Notes: generated from the sequence alone by a model not told the origin. 64,000 nucleotides of DNA from Tomocerus qinae (GCA_020055645.1 CM034546.1:132019875-132083874); one strand, 5' to 3'; shown: positions 1 through 10,693, counted from the stretch's first letter. Translations and numbers: made by a program.

Positions 1-313
1 GGCATTTAATAAGATCTGGTAACTACGCACTTCATACAGTGCATATGTATTTTAAATGTAATCGCCAAGGCGAAACTATCTGATTAATTTGCATATGTAC
101 CAATTTTTAGGCTTACACATAGCCAGTACACTTAATTACTTTAAAGTTTAGTATAAATACTTTTGGTTTCTTTACATGATTAGCTCACTAAGTAGGAGAC
201 TACGGCCGAGTCCCAACATTTGTAAGTACACTCTTTCAGGAATAAAACCGCAGCATATGAAAACGAACCCTCCGTATGTTTTATTATTTTTCGGATACAA
301 AAAGCATACAACA
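1..313 (+). repeat. 5' LTR, last 313 bp of about 675
   Basis: Direct repeat of 11056-11368. It ends in CA at 312-313, two bases before the primer binding site, as expected for an LTR 3' border. It contains a TATAAA-like sequence near 159, an AATAAA polyadenylation signal at 241-246, and a GTAAGT splice-donor-like site near 221. The missing upstream part corresponds to 10694-11055 of the 3' LTR. Confidence 0.93.
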
Positions 314-315
314 AA

Positions 316-333
316 TGGTCCTTCGAGCCGGAT
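316..333 (+). promoter_or_regulatory. Primer binding site, tRNA-Tyr type
   Basis: Starts TGGTCCTTCGAGCCGGAT, two bases after the LTR end. This is the complement of the 3' end of metazoan tRNA-Tyr, including CCA, as I recall the arthropod sequence (acceptor stem CCTTCGA...TCGAAGGA). It would prime minus-strand cDNA synthesis. Confidence 0.85.
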
Positions 334-1212
334 ATGCTCCCGGTAAATGTATGCTAGCTTTCTCGTTGCTATTTCACAGGTGTTTCGATTGTGGAAATCC
401 CAGGAGTCCTGAGCTTAGTACTGTTCTTTTCCGCGGAAGATCAGTACATTGGTAATTACAAGGAGACACTTTTCTGAGATTCTTCTCGGCTGTGTTCTCT
501 TTTTGGTTGTTGTTTCTGTCATTCTCTGAGATCCTTCTCGGCTTGACAAAAACTGTATAGAGGTAACCGGCCTGTCCCAGCAGACAGTCACGGTAGGTAG
601 GTAGAAATCTCCCCATACACACAGTACTTGCTTAACATAAGCAATACACACAAAAAAAACACAAACAAAATAGACGAGTTGGTTAGTTGTCCAATTATCG
701 AAAAAATATACATAGGTACATAAAATTCATTCATACCTCTTGACTTGCATATACTTATAGTATACTCGTAACATCTTTCATTCATTCGTCATAAGTAGGT
801 AGTACTACGTGACCACATCTAAAAAGGCATCCATATGAACTCGATGAACTTTAAATTTACGCTGACACTACTTTTCATACAACTTATCACCGCTGATAAG
901 CACTTGCAGTTAGAAAAGCAATGTTTTAGGTGCATCGAGCGAAGACAGATTTTTATCAGATATCTTTGGCCATACTCACCAATCCCATTCTCTTGCATAT
1001 ACAGTACAGACCAAATCCCTTTTGGTTCCCTGATATTAGAACAAGCCTGTTCATTTGGAGATTGCATACAGGTTGCCCTAACGGCACCTAGACACATTCT
1101 AAATAAGAAAAGCATCTATTGTCCACCAAAAAGCTCTACACTCCGGGACCAACCACACATCGACTCACCACTAAGGTAAAAACAAACATCTTCATTTTAT
1201 TTACCTATTTTA
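334..1212 (+). other. Untranslated leader of the retrotransposon
   Basis: Between primer binding site and Gag. It holds one small open frame with a signal-peptide-like start (835-1179, listed separately) and a splice-donor-like CTAAG/GTAAAA near 1172. A second GTAAGTAAG donor-like site lies just downstream at 1332. These could feed the acceptor at 6802 or one near 8285. Packaging signals would be expected here but I cannot recognise one. Confidence 0.5.
835..1179 (+). CDS. Small leader ORF with signal-peptide-like N terminus, unknown
   Basis: 114 codons from ATG. Residues about 5-20 (NFKFTLTLLFIQLITA) look like a signal peptide, followed by six cysteines over about 75 residues. I know no family. 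Just before its stop lies CTAAG/GTAAAA, a plausible splice donor in phase 2. The acceptor-like TAG ending at 8285 would continue in the env frame, so this could be an alternative leader exon. It may equally be a chance frame in a leader RNA. Confidence 0.3.
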   Translation: MNSMNFKFTLTLLFIQLITADKHLQLEKQCFRCIERRQIFIRYLWPYSPIPFSCIYSTDQIPFGSLILEQACSFGDCIQVALTAPRHILNKKSIYCPPKSSTLRDQPHIDSPLR

Positions 1213-2104
1213 TGTCTGGTGAAAGGGAATCCAGACGCATAAAAGGGATACCCCCAGAATTCACGAAAGAGTTGGTCAGTGACAAACAAACGAAGCCATT
1301 AGAAGGCAGGCATATTAGCACTCAAACACAAGTAAGTAAGATAACCAAAGGAAGCAGTAGTAAAACACAAGAGTCTAGCACTCAAACCAAAGCTAAGATA
1401 AGACTTGTCACTCAGAAATAGAAACAAAGACATCTCATGAGATAAGTAAAACAAGTAGTAATATATTCGTATCATTTTCAGACGAACCTACCAGTACTGG
1501 TGAAGCAGAAGCAAATCTAGCAAACGAAAGTTCAGAGAGGAATCTATCCCAAGGTAGTCTTTTTAACACTTCAGTCAAAGATTTAAGAAATTTCTTTGAG
1601 AGTCAGGATAGGGTATCCGCTTCAACCCCCATCCCCACCCCTTCCTCTAGTAGAAATCTTACTCAATCAGAAACTCGAGAGATACATAATAATCCGAACA
1701 CAAGAGCGCGCTCGAAGAGTTTAGAAGCCACTAGAAAAAGTGAAAGTTCGGAAGAAAGCGAAGAAAATATAAAGTATTCATATACTGAGTACAGAGAAAA
1801 ATCTGCTGAATACAGATCAGAAACCCCAAGTAGCTCAGAGGGTAAAAATAATAGAGTAGACGAAGAAGATTCAACTGAATCAACAAGTAGTAAAGAAACA
1901 GGGGAACAATCATCAAAAGTAATTTTAAGGAAAAGTCCTTTACGTTTCACTATTCATAAAAATCCAATTACAAGAACGAGGAGTAACTCTCCTCCATCTA
2001 CAAAAAGTCGTACGACTAGACGGAGACCAAGTGTACCTAGGTATTTTAAAATCACCTCACACGCAAGATCGCCAACATCCTCTCGTAGTCAATCACCCAT
2101 CATT
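1213..2104 (+). pseudogene. gag: N-terminal serine/charged extension of Gag, frame broken
   Basis: One frame with an ATG at 1213 runs to a stop at 1421. A second frame, open from 1397, continues without a stop directly into the Gag core at 2105. Both segments have the same composition: Ser, Thr, Glu, Lys and Arg rich, with STQTQ and SSEES-like tracts and a basic end. A single frame change between 1397 and 1421 would join them, which suggests a one-base indel in a long, disordered Gag N terminus (matrix-like). Alternatively Gag simply starts at ATG 2105 and the upstream frame is non-functional. The composition argues for coding sequence. Confidence 0.55.
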
Positions 2105-3042
2105 ATGGCCCTCAAATTAAGCTCTTCAACGGCCCTCAATCCATTCGATGCGGAAAGTGATGAAGCCATTGAATGGCTTGCATCATATGAAGCCATCGCA
2201 AGAAACGCAAAATGGGACGAAGCTTCAAAAGTAGAATTGTTCCCTCAAAGTTTAGGGCCAACAGCTAAAGCATGGCTAAGGACGGTTAAAACTGTCCCGG
2301 ATATTAACCTATGGGCAACATTAAAAGCCACATTTTTGGCAGCTTTCAAAACTAAAGATGAGGCCGACAAGGCCGAGGCGGAACTGGAATCGCTGAAACA
2401 GAAACCAGACGAACCAGTCGAAAAATACGCATACAATTGCTTGAGATTGTGTGATATCGTTCAGGCTGGCATGCCCTGGGCGAAGAGACAAAAATATCTA
2501 ATTAAGGGACTATTATACCCCTACTACATTAATACTTTTGCTCAAACTTTTGCCGACCAAGAGGCATTCATTGACCACCTCCGTAGGCTACAAAACGCTA
2601 AGAAGTACTACAATAGGGAGATGCCTGAAGCTAATGCTGAGCAGCTTAGTGAAATAGACAGATTAAAGAAGTCGGTGGCGGATTTACAAAATACTTTAAC
2701 TGTGGGGGCTAGCGCGGTAGCTACTACATCTACTGATGTGAAAAAGAAAGATAACAAATACGCAAATGTGCAATGATATAAATGCGGACGCTATGGCCAC
2801 ATAGCAATAAATTGCTTTTCTAAGAAGGGAAAAGGGAAAGGAAACAACAGCAATAACTCAGGAATTTATTGCACCTATCATAAATCAAAGGGACACTCTA
2901 CTGAAGATTGCATGACGCTTAAAAATAAGAAAGCAAAAGAACAATCCCAGCCCAAGGACGAAAATCAGGGAAACTCACAGAACAGGGCTTACAGAGTCAG
3001 CCCGAAATTATCAATGACTCCATGTATGAGTTTGACATTTTA
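2105..3042 (+). pseudogene. gag: Gag capsid core and nucleocapsid, UGA at zinc-knuckle cysteine
   Basis: Residues 1-223 (2105-2776) form a retrotransposon Gag capsid domain: N-terminal ALNPFDAESDEAIEWLASYE, tryptophan-containing helices, and a LESLKQKPDEPVEKYAYNC stretch typical of Ty3/gypsy capsid, ending in a coiled-coil-like segment. The frame meets TGA at 2774-2776 and is open afterwards to 3042. The codons after the stop give the rest of a CCHC knuckle (x2-C-x4-H-x4-C), with the stop standing exactly where the first cysteine belongs. A second C-x3-H-x4-H-like knuckle (YCTYHKSKGHSTEDC) follows. So one base change explains the stop. Pol continues by a -1 shift in the 2929-3042 overlap. Confidence 0.85.
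2968..2974 (+). promoter_or_regulatory. Programmed -1 ribosomal frameshift heptamer GGGAAAC
   Basis: In the gag frame the codons read CAG GGA AAC, so the heptamer is G GGA AAC and fits the X XXY YYZ rule. It lies inside the 2929-3042 overlap of the gag and pol frames, and a one-base backward slip enters pol in the correct frame. GGGAAAC is a known retroviral slippery site. I did not fold a downstream stimulatory structure. Confidence 0.75.
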
Positions 3043-5214
3043 GAATGTAATACATTAGACAATAAAACAGGTGTAGTAGTATGTAGTGGAAAAATTAATA
3101 ATAGAGAAGTAAAAATTTTAGTGGACACTGGCTGTGCCGTATCAATGATCAAAGAAAAATTTGTCATAGATGATGACAAGGTGGAACCCGCAGGGGCCTT
3201 AAAGGTTATTGCAGCCAATGGCCAAATTATGTACCCCCAAGGTATAATAACTCAGCGACTTTCACTTTGCCAAACATCCTTTTTACAACGTAGTTTAGTT
3301 ATGAATAATAATTTACTCTATGACGTCATTCTGGGAAATGATTTTCTTAGTGGTAATGAAATTGATATCTCATTTAAACGTAAAATACTTTTATATAATG
3401 ATTTAGAAATACCTTTCGTTCTAGCCGGACGAAAGAAGGTAGCAGAAACTTTTGTTTTAAAAATACAAGGCCTGCCAGATGTCCCCCGAATCAAATTTAG
3501 GTTAACTAAACCTTTAGAAATGGAACCGAATACTGTTCACTTAGTAGAATTAAAATTTCCCACTACAAATTTACCTGATAAGGACTTTGACATTTTAGTT
3601 GAGCCAGAAAATAACCTATTTGAGAGATACGGAATTACTTTACAGAGAGCTATAGTTAAAATTAAAATAGATAATGATGAAAGAGAAAGTACAGTTCGTA
3701 TGTACTTAACAAACCCTGAAGACTTTCCTAAACGCATACCTAGAGGAGTAACTGTAGGTCATTCCGAAGAATTTGAACCTGATTTCGAAATTGAGGTACC
3801 CCTTGCCAACGAAGACAAGGATGAGGTAGAATTTAATCTAACCCTAGATGAAGAAATTTCAGAGAAAGAAGTTATACCATTAACAGAAGAGCAATTAGCA
3901 CAGATTAGTATAAATCCTGAACTACCCGAGCAAGATAAAGCAGATTTAATTCAGCTCCTGCACAAATATTCAGATAATTTTGCATGGAGTTACAAAGATC
4001 TAGGAATTGTAGGGTTACCCGAATTCAAGATAGATACTAAAGATCACCCCCCAGTCCGTAGTCGTCCCTATCGTCATTCACATTGCGAAAAGATGGAAAT
4101 AGAGCGACAAGAATTACTCGAATCGGGGACTATAGAACCTTCAGAAAGCCCATGGGCAAGCCCATGTTTATTAGTGAAAAAGAAAAATGGGCAACATAGG
4201 TTAGTAGTAGACTATCGAAAAGTAAATGCCCTAACAGTCAAAGACTCATACCCTTTATCTCGTATTGACGAATCTTTGGATTCTTTGAATAACAAAAAAG
4301 TTCATTCAGCTTTAGATTGCCATTCAGGTTACTTGCAATGTCCAATAGAAGAAGAAAGTAGAAAAATTACAGCCTTCGTTGTCCCCAACGCATTGTATCA
4401 GTATAGGTATTTATCATTTGGACTTTGTAACGCTCCTAGTTATTTTCAAAGAGCTATGAATACAGCTCTCTCCGGACTCACAGGCGACGGTATTTCCGTT
4501 TATTTGGATGATTTATTGATCAGCGGACAAGATCATAGAGAACACCTAGAAAAGTTAGAGAAAGTTTTCATTAGATTAAGAAAATACAATATAAAATTAC
4601 AGCCTTCCAAATGTAGTTTTGGACAGTATAAGGTTGCCGTGTTAGGACATATGGTGGATAAAGATGGACTACACGTCGACGATAATAAAATTGCAGCTAT
4701 CAAAGAGATGAAGCCGCCAAAGGATGTCAAAATGGCAAGAAGTGTCATTGGACTTTTCTCCTATTATAGAAGATTTGTCCCCAATTTCTCTGCCATAGCC
4801 AAACCAATAACGGATCTTTGGAAGAAATTCCAAAAATTCATTTGGTCACCCGAAGCGGATGAAGCTTTCAAGAAACTAAAGGAATGTTTAGTTTCTGCCC
4901 CGATATTGAAACACTTCGACACAGACCGAGAAGTAGAGGTCCACTCTGACGCCAGTCGTCTTGGCCTAGGATCTGCAATTATTCAGAAGTATGAAAGAAA
5001 AGAACACCCCGTCTGTTATGCATCCAGAACACTGAAAAAACATGAAGTTAACTACACTGTCACCGAATTGGAATGCCTAGCATTAGTATTTTCAGTCCGT
5101 GTATTCAGACATTATCTCTACAACAGACCGTTTAAAGTTGTGTCCGACCACCACTCGCTTTGTTTCTTATCTCAATTCGCGATCCATCGGCTCGTCTGGC
5201 TAAATTCGCTTTAA
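3022..5214 (+). pseudogene. pol: Pol part 1: protease, reverse transcriptase, most of RNase H; frameshifted
   Basis: The frame is open from 2929. The ATG at 3022 need not be used, since the -1 frameshift enters from Gag. Aspartic protease: ILVDTGCAVSM at about residue 33. RT: LVKKKNGQHRLVVDYRKVNAL near 385, and the catalytic box YLDD at about 493-496. RNase H: EVHSDASRLGLGSAI near 645, then the conserved SDHHSL near 708. Just after that the frame is lost. The expected continuation of the RNase H end is in the next frame (5160-6788), consistent with loss of one base near 5172-5176. This copy therefore lacks an intact RNase H-integrase fusion unless the indel is an assembly error. Confidence 0.93.
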
Positions 5215-6788
5215 AATTACAGGGCTACGACTATCATGTACAATATAGATCTGGTAGGTTACATCAACTTGCCGATTGCCTATCCCGAAACCCTGTCCAA
5301 TTAGCTAGTAAAGCCGACGAAGATGTTGATAATATCCCCATGCTTACTTGTGCCACCTTTACTATGGAGGAAATGCACAATATACAACAACGAAATAAAA
5401 CAATCAAGGAGATTATCAAATTAGTAAACAAGAAACAGAAGACCAGAAAGGAGCGGAAATTAACTAAGTCCTTCACAATTAAGGACGGATTACTATTTAT
5501 ACAAAGACCACTGGATGAACATGAACGTTTATTCGTCCCTATGGACCCTAGGAGAATAATCATGGAACAACTCCATGATCTACCATTAGCAGGACACATG
5601 GGATATACAAAAACCTGTGCCAAAATTAGCCAACGATACTATTGGCCTGGAATGTATGGAGACATTCTGAAGTTCGTAATAACATGCGAAAAATGTCAGG
5701 CGAAGAAGAGATTTAGTACTATATCTCAAGGCACCCTCCAGAGCATCACCACTTTTAATCTATTCGAAAGGATGGGAATGGACTTACTAGGCCCATTTAA
5801 CCCTAGTGACAATCATGGCAATAGGTATCTTATAGTCTGTACAGACTATTTATCAAGATATGTAATAACAAAAGCCATCAAAACAAAAGAAACAGATGAA
5901 ATCGCCCGATTTCGAGTCGAATACGTTATTTGTCACGTCGGAGCCTTCCGTTTTCTCATCACTGACAGAGGAAAGGAGATGACCAGTTGCATTGTTGAAA
6001 ATCTACTGGCGCGACTAGGCACCGCGCATAACAAGACTACGGCTTATCACCCCCAAACTAATGGCGCGACCGAAAGAATTAACGCCATCTTTAGTCAAAT
6101 GATTGGCATATATGCCGATCCAGATAACAAATTCAAAGATTGGTGTGCCTGGATCCCTCATGTAACTTTCGCCTACAACACATCGACTAACAGAACTGGC
6201 AAAACCCCGTACTATATAGTGTATGGAAGAAATGCAACTCTACCTATTCATGTGGCTACCTTGCCTCGGTTAGAACGACCAAGAGAAGCCGAAATCGATA
6301 AACTAGACGCTGTTCGCCAAGAAACAGCAGTAATAATGAAGCGCATGCAGGAAAAAGAAATTTATGACAAGAAACATAAAGATGTCCAATTTAAGCAAGG
6401 AGATCTAGTTAGAGTCTACACTCCTCATCGAAAGGTCGGAGTTCCAACAAAGTTAATGTCTAGAAACTTGGGTCCATATAAAGTTGTTCGAGCTATTAGT
6501 CCAGTCAACTACGAGGTTGAAAAACCCGGAAGTAGGAAGAAATATGACACTGTACACGTGTCAAAAATGAAAGCAAGCCCTCAAAGGAAAGATGTTACCT
6601 GGGAGGACGAAGTGGAAGACATAGAAGAAGAGGAATCTGAAAAATCAGAAGCGGAGGAGGAATCCGAAGCCCCGGAAAAAGACTTAAAACCTAAACCTCC
6701 TCCTCCTAGTTATTCCATTCCACACTCCCTTCCTGACTCTTCTCATAGACCCGTCACAAGGTCCATGACTAGAAAGGTAAATCACTAA
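5160..6788 (+). pseudogene. pol: Pol part 2: RNase H end and integrase
   Basis: Begins with the end of RNase H (SGRLHQLADCLSRNP). Integrase follows, with an HHCC zinc domain around residues 137-180 (H-x3-H ... CEKCQ). The DDE core has D in MDLLGPF (about 206), D in LITDRGKE (about 267) and E in GATERINA (about 303), with 35 residues between the last two. A basic/SH3-like C-terminal part then leads to a highly acidic tail. The last residues contain PPPPSYS, a PPxY-type late-domain motif. The ATG at 5160 is not a real start. The frame is the displaced continuation of pol after the break near 5172. The DDE residues are all present. Confidence 0.92.
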
Positions 6789-6802
6789 TTTCTTTCTTTC
6801 AG
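6785..6802 (+). promoter_or_regulatory. Splice acceptor for subgenomic mRNA of ORF3/env
   Basis: Pyrimidine run TTTCTTTCTTTCAG is followed at once by ATG (6803). It sits 14 bases after the pol stop. Spliced env-type messages are established for gypsy/errantiviruses, and this layout suggests the accessory ORF is translated from a spliced RNA. Candidate donors are GTAAGT near 221, GTAAAA at 1173 and GTAAGTAAG at 1332. Confidence 0.65.
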
Positions 6803-8285
6803 ATGGAAGTTAACGGACACAGCGAAATGCACCAGAATTCAACTCTGGAAATTCAACATCCTAAATCCACTCCGCCGTGTTCACACCAAGCATTTATAAA
6901 AGAAACAATCAATAACGGATCAGTAACTTGGGATGTTACAATCCCAAAAGATTGGAAGATAACCATCTCTAGGACGGGAGAAGATTTCCAGGAATATAAT
7001 AGCGAGAAAGAAAGACCAGGACAAAAACTTCTTTTGCCATTGGCCCATCTATTCTCCAAGTTGAATCTATTTAACTGGAAAAGACCGGTAACAAACGTGT
7101 ACGTTGCACCCGAAGAAAACCAATGTCCCATCTGCTTTAAGAAACATAACGCGATCGAAGACATGCTCAACCATGTCATGTTTAATACATGCGGTGGAAG
7201 TCTTCCAACGTATGAGAGAAGAAGAAAACGAAGACGAATCCATTTCTCAAGAACTCATTGAGAGATCTTGTATGGACGCCTTATTCGAAGGACAAGAAAG
7301 ACCTCCATTACCGGACATTCCCCCTCAGATATTTTCAATAGATGAAATCACTGCATCTAAACAGTTAGAAGGATATGGAACTATAGGACTGTCACCATCA
7401 CCCAAGAGAATGAAGACCAATTCCAATACAACACTAGAAATAACCCCATCCCTAATTGATGACTGGGTAGTCTTAGAAAAAGGACAGTTAACTAAACGTC
7501 CATACATCGGAATGGAAGAACTAAATGACAAGTTAGGCATCAATCTAGCTTTTGAAAAGATCTTAGAAAGAAATAGAATCACGTATTGGAGCGACAGAAA
7601 AGTCTCTCGTAGATCTTTCGGAATCCAAACAGAAAGGAATTGCGAATCAATCCAAATACAAACGGATGTCATTTACCAAGACATAGAAACTAAGAAGAAG
7701 ACTACATTGCAAAATGTAGTCCGAGCAATTGAGCCATTACCAAGATCTTTAAAATGCAGAGGTAAAAAGGATAACGTTGCTACAAGGAAACAAATGCAGG
7801 AACATAGTGAGGCAAGAAGTGCCGAAGTAGCAAAAATGAGACAAATACAGGATGCTCTTAGATACACAAAAGATTCTAAACTACGAAGCATTCTAAGAAA
7901 CGAGTATAGGTCCATTGAATTCTGCAAGGGATGTTTACGTAATGTGTTTGGATTTAGATCAGGGGAACTCCCACATCTCATACGGTGTTCCGTTCACGGG
8001 TACCCTCAATATATAAAATTTGCAGCACCAAACACTAATCCCCCTAGTGGACATCCAGCAGAAGTCAAGAGAGAAAGGGTCAAACTAGTGCCTAATCCTT
8101 TCTCTGATTCATCCTTCGTACCCATAAATCTCAACGAAAGTAGGAAGCGGATAGCCTCTCCTGTACCCGACTACGGATGTACAGATGACATTCCATTAAT
8201 CATTCTTGGATCAGATTCTGAATCTGAGGATGAAAGCACGAAAATGAACACAATTTTTAAAAAATATTCTACTACTATCTCGTAG
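6803..8285 (+). pseudogene. Accessory ORF3 with two CCHC zinc-finger-like motifs, frameshifted
   Basis: Two overlapping frames, 6803-7261 and 7104-8285, cover one probable protein of about 490 residues with a frame break around 7205-7235 in a purine-rich GAAGAAGAAAACGAAG tract. The first part has C-x2-C-x12-H-x5-C (starting CPICFKKH). The second has C-x2-C-x13-H-x3-C (starting CKGCLRNV). Between them is a charged, probably disordered chain, and the C terminus is acidic with SDSESEDES. It lies between pol and env, where most gypsy elements have nothing. I do not recognise the family. Nucleic-acid binding, or an activator/post-transcriptional role like retroviral accessory proteins, is inference only. 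Confidence 0.65.
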
Positions 8286-8289
8286 ATTT

Positions 8290-10470
8290 ATGATGTCCCC
8301 CCTACTATTCTTCTTTCTGCTACCAACACTCTCTATAGGAGGACCTGCCATTAAGATTATCACAGGAGCCTACATTCGGAAAATAGAAAACGTTATTTTA
8401 TACTCTGAAACTATACCTCTCGTCTATGATGTCCAAATTCAATACCCTAATATGAACCATGTAACTTCAGTTATACTAGGAGACTGTTCACTTGCAAATA
8501 GAACAGGAGATGCAGAGTGCATACTACTGAAAACGGCAGTAGATCACTTAGAAGCCATTGCTGACCACATTTTATTGACAGAATCGTCCATGTTTTTACC
8601 AATTTTGCATAACTCCATGGATTACACCCCTCCTCCCTACGCACGTGACAGAAGATGGATAAAACCCGAGTATTCTCCCTCTTCTACCACTTCAAGTCCC
8701 GATCTAAGACAGAAAAGAGGATTCGGAACTTGGTTCCGAGAGAGATTGTCCGAAGGATTCGACTTAGCCACGAAAAATGATATTCAGGAATTAGTAGCTA
8801 ATAATGAGGTAGTAGACAACTACCTACAATCTCTACAACAGGCCGTGACTGAGGATCACCGACACCTAATTCAAATCAAAACTGTTACGGAAAATTTATC
8901 AGTCACATTAAATCATAGCATCAAAAAATTTAAGGAAACGATTAAGGCAATGATAGAACACCAACAAAATTCAGATAAACTACAAGAAAAATTATTAGCC
9001 ATCAACCGCATGTCAATAAAATTCGGTTTACTATCAGTGCAGCTCACCCAGCATCTGTACTGGTTAGCTCAAGCCATCCGTTACGACGATGTATTACAAC
9101 ATTGCCGAAGCAACCTCATTCCACTGGACGTGGTGGATCAACATGAATTGGCAAGAGACATCCAAAACTTAGATGCAACCATCCTGAAAGACGGGTATAC
9201 TGTTAGTATCCAACCCACCAACTCCACATCATACTATAGACTGCCAATTGTCAATTGTATGTTCTCAAGAGACAGAATTGTCATACGAATAGGAATTCCC
9301 ATATCGAAAATAGGGAACAAACACGAACTCTATGAAATCAAGACAGTCCCTATGGCGTGGCAGAATAAGACCTGCCATATCAGATTCGAACCTTCATATG
9401 TAGCTGTTAGTGGCAACGAAGTTACACCAATAGCGGGAACCAACTTGCATACCTGCAATCCTGAGCATGGACTCTGTCACTTGCCCCAATTCTCTAGTGA
9501 CATACTCAATGGAGCCAAGTGCCCAGCTAAACTATTTAATGGAGCTACAGTGGACGAATTAAACAGAGCCTGTCTTCTACAGTGTAACCCGCAAAACGAC
9601 ACCCTCGTCACCGAAATAGATTTCCATGACTACGTAGTAACCTATCCCACATCGGATGCACATATCAAGTGTGCGAAGGAGTCTATTCCCATTAGTATGG
9701 ATTCCAGAGTTGGGAGTTTACAAGTCCAACTTACATGTGGATGTAGCTTGATGATGGGAGGCAGGGAGGCCATCACACCTCCTTACCCATGTAGAAGTTC
9801 CATAGCAAAGATAAACACCATACATCACATCATCCCAGTGGCATGGTCAGCGGTATCCTCTATAATAATCAGCGTGAAAAATCAGCACAAGTTAACATCT
9901 TTCGCAAATTTATCGGAATGTTTACAAGAAAACTGGATAGAAAATGTTCCAGTAGTCAACATTAGTAGCATACCTGATAAGCTGCTGATTGAAAAATTGA
10001 GACCTCCAGTCTTGTTACACTACACCGCTACCAGTTACGTGCCCACCTTTGGCTTTCTGTGGACTATGTGCCTGACTATTATGGTTGGGTATATCTACTA
10101 TAAGCAAAGGACACTCTTGGCTGCCACTGCTGGTTTCTCACGAATCCATTATGTGAATGCAGAGGATCACCTTCACTCAGCGGGACCTGTGGAGATTACT
10201 TTATTAATTATGGTCATACTTAATATAGGTTTAATCATTATTGTGCTTTTCTTTTTCATTAAACGCATGTTACGACAACAACAACGGGGGAGGCGGACGA
10301 TTAACCGTAAACGTTTCCGGGCCACAACGTCTCCATCCAATGAAATGGGACCAGTATCTTTAAACAATGCTATTGTCCCACCCAACTCGCCTAAATCACC
10401 ACTTTGTGCTCCTCCGGCAAAGAAAGTTTCTCGTACGCAACAAACATCATCAGATGAAGAATTATTTTGA
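8290..10470 (+). CDS. env: Envelope glycoprotein (Env), intact
   Basis: 726 residues. Signal peptide at 1-17 (SPLLFFFLLPTLSIG). Furin-type site RQKR at about 140-143, followed by GFGTWF, a plausible start of the membrane-fusion subunit. A heptad-like helical stretch follows (IQELVANNEVVDNYLQSLQQ), then a cysteine-rich ectodomain with several N-glycosylation sequons (NRT, NLS, NST, NKT, NDT, NIS). Two hydrophobic segments lie near 582-605 and 633-660, and a basic cytoplasmic tail ends in an acidic DEELF. Signal, cleavage and anchor fit a class-I-like fusion protein. Errantivirus Env is related to baculovirus F, but I cannot assign this one to that family by eye. It is the only large frame of the element without a break. 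An acceptor-like CTCGTAG lies just upstream at 8279-8285. Confidence 0.85.
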   Translation: MMSPLLFFFLLPTLSIGGPAIKIITGAYIRKIENVILYSETIPLVYDVQIQYPNMNHVTSVILGDCSLANRTGDAECILLKTAVDHLEAIADHILLTESSMFLPILHNSMDYTPPPYARDRRWIKPEYSPSSTTSSPDLRQKRGFGTWFRERLSEGFDLATKNDIQELVANNEVVDNYLQSLQQAVTEDHRHLIQIKTVTENLSVTLNHSIKKFKETIKAMIEHQQNSDKLQEKLLAINRMSIKFGLLSVQLTQHLYWLAQAIRYDDVLQHCRSNLIPLDVVDQHELARDIQNLDATILKDGYTVSIQPTNSTSYYRLPIVNCMFSRDRIVIRIGIPISKIGNKHELYEIKTVPMAWQNKTCHIRFEPSYVAVSGNEVTPIAGTNLHTCNPEHGLCHLPQFSSDILNGAKCPAKLFNGATVDELNRACLLQCNPQNDTLVTEIDFHDYVVTYPTSDAHIKCAKESIPISMDSRVGSLQVQLTCGCSLMMGGREAITPPYPCRSSIAKINTIHHIIPVAWSAVSSIIISVKNQHKLTSFANLSECLQENWIENVPVVNISSIPDKLLIEKLRPPVLLHYTATSYVPTFGFLWTMCLTIMVGYIYYKQRTLLAATAGFSRIHYVNAEDHLHSAGPVEITLLIMVILNIGLIIIVLFFFIKRMLRQQQRGRRTINRKRFRATTSPSNEMGPVSLNNAIVPPNSPKSPLCAPPAKKVSRTQQTSSDEELF

Positions 10471-10680
10471 CACCCGGCAGTCCAAATCTAAACGGAATCA
10501 TCACAAGCATTGAGTAGCATGATTGTACTTTAAAAACTCAGCATCTGCTCATTGTTTGTCTGTGAATAGTTTTATTATTACAAATCACTATTACAAGCAC
10601 TACACACATTCACTGTTAGCATAGCGGCCCTAGAAGTTAAGATTATTTGTTATTAGTCAAACTACCTGTAGTTTAACTCT

Positions 10681-10693
10681 AAGTGGTGGAGGA
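10681..10693 (+). promoter_or_regulatory. Polypurine tract
   Basis: AAGTGGTGGAGGA directly before the TG that opens the 3' LTR. It is purine-rich with three T interruptions. It would be the plus-strand primer. The assignment rests on the TG...CA borders it gives for the LTR. Confidence 0.65.

Noticed and set aside
1332..1481. Intron from GTAAGTAAG (1332) to TTTTCAG (1481) inside the Gag extension
   Set aside because: Both borders look good, but splicing there does not bring the two coding-like frames together and soon meets a stop. The donor may serve a downstream acceptor instead.
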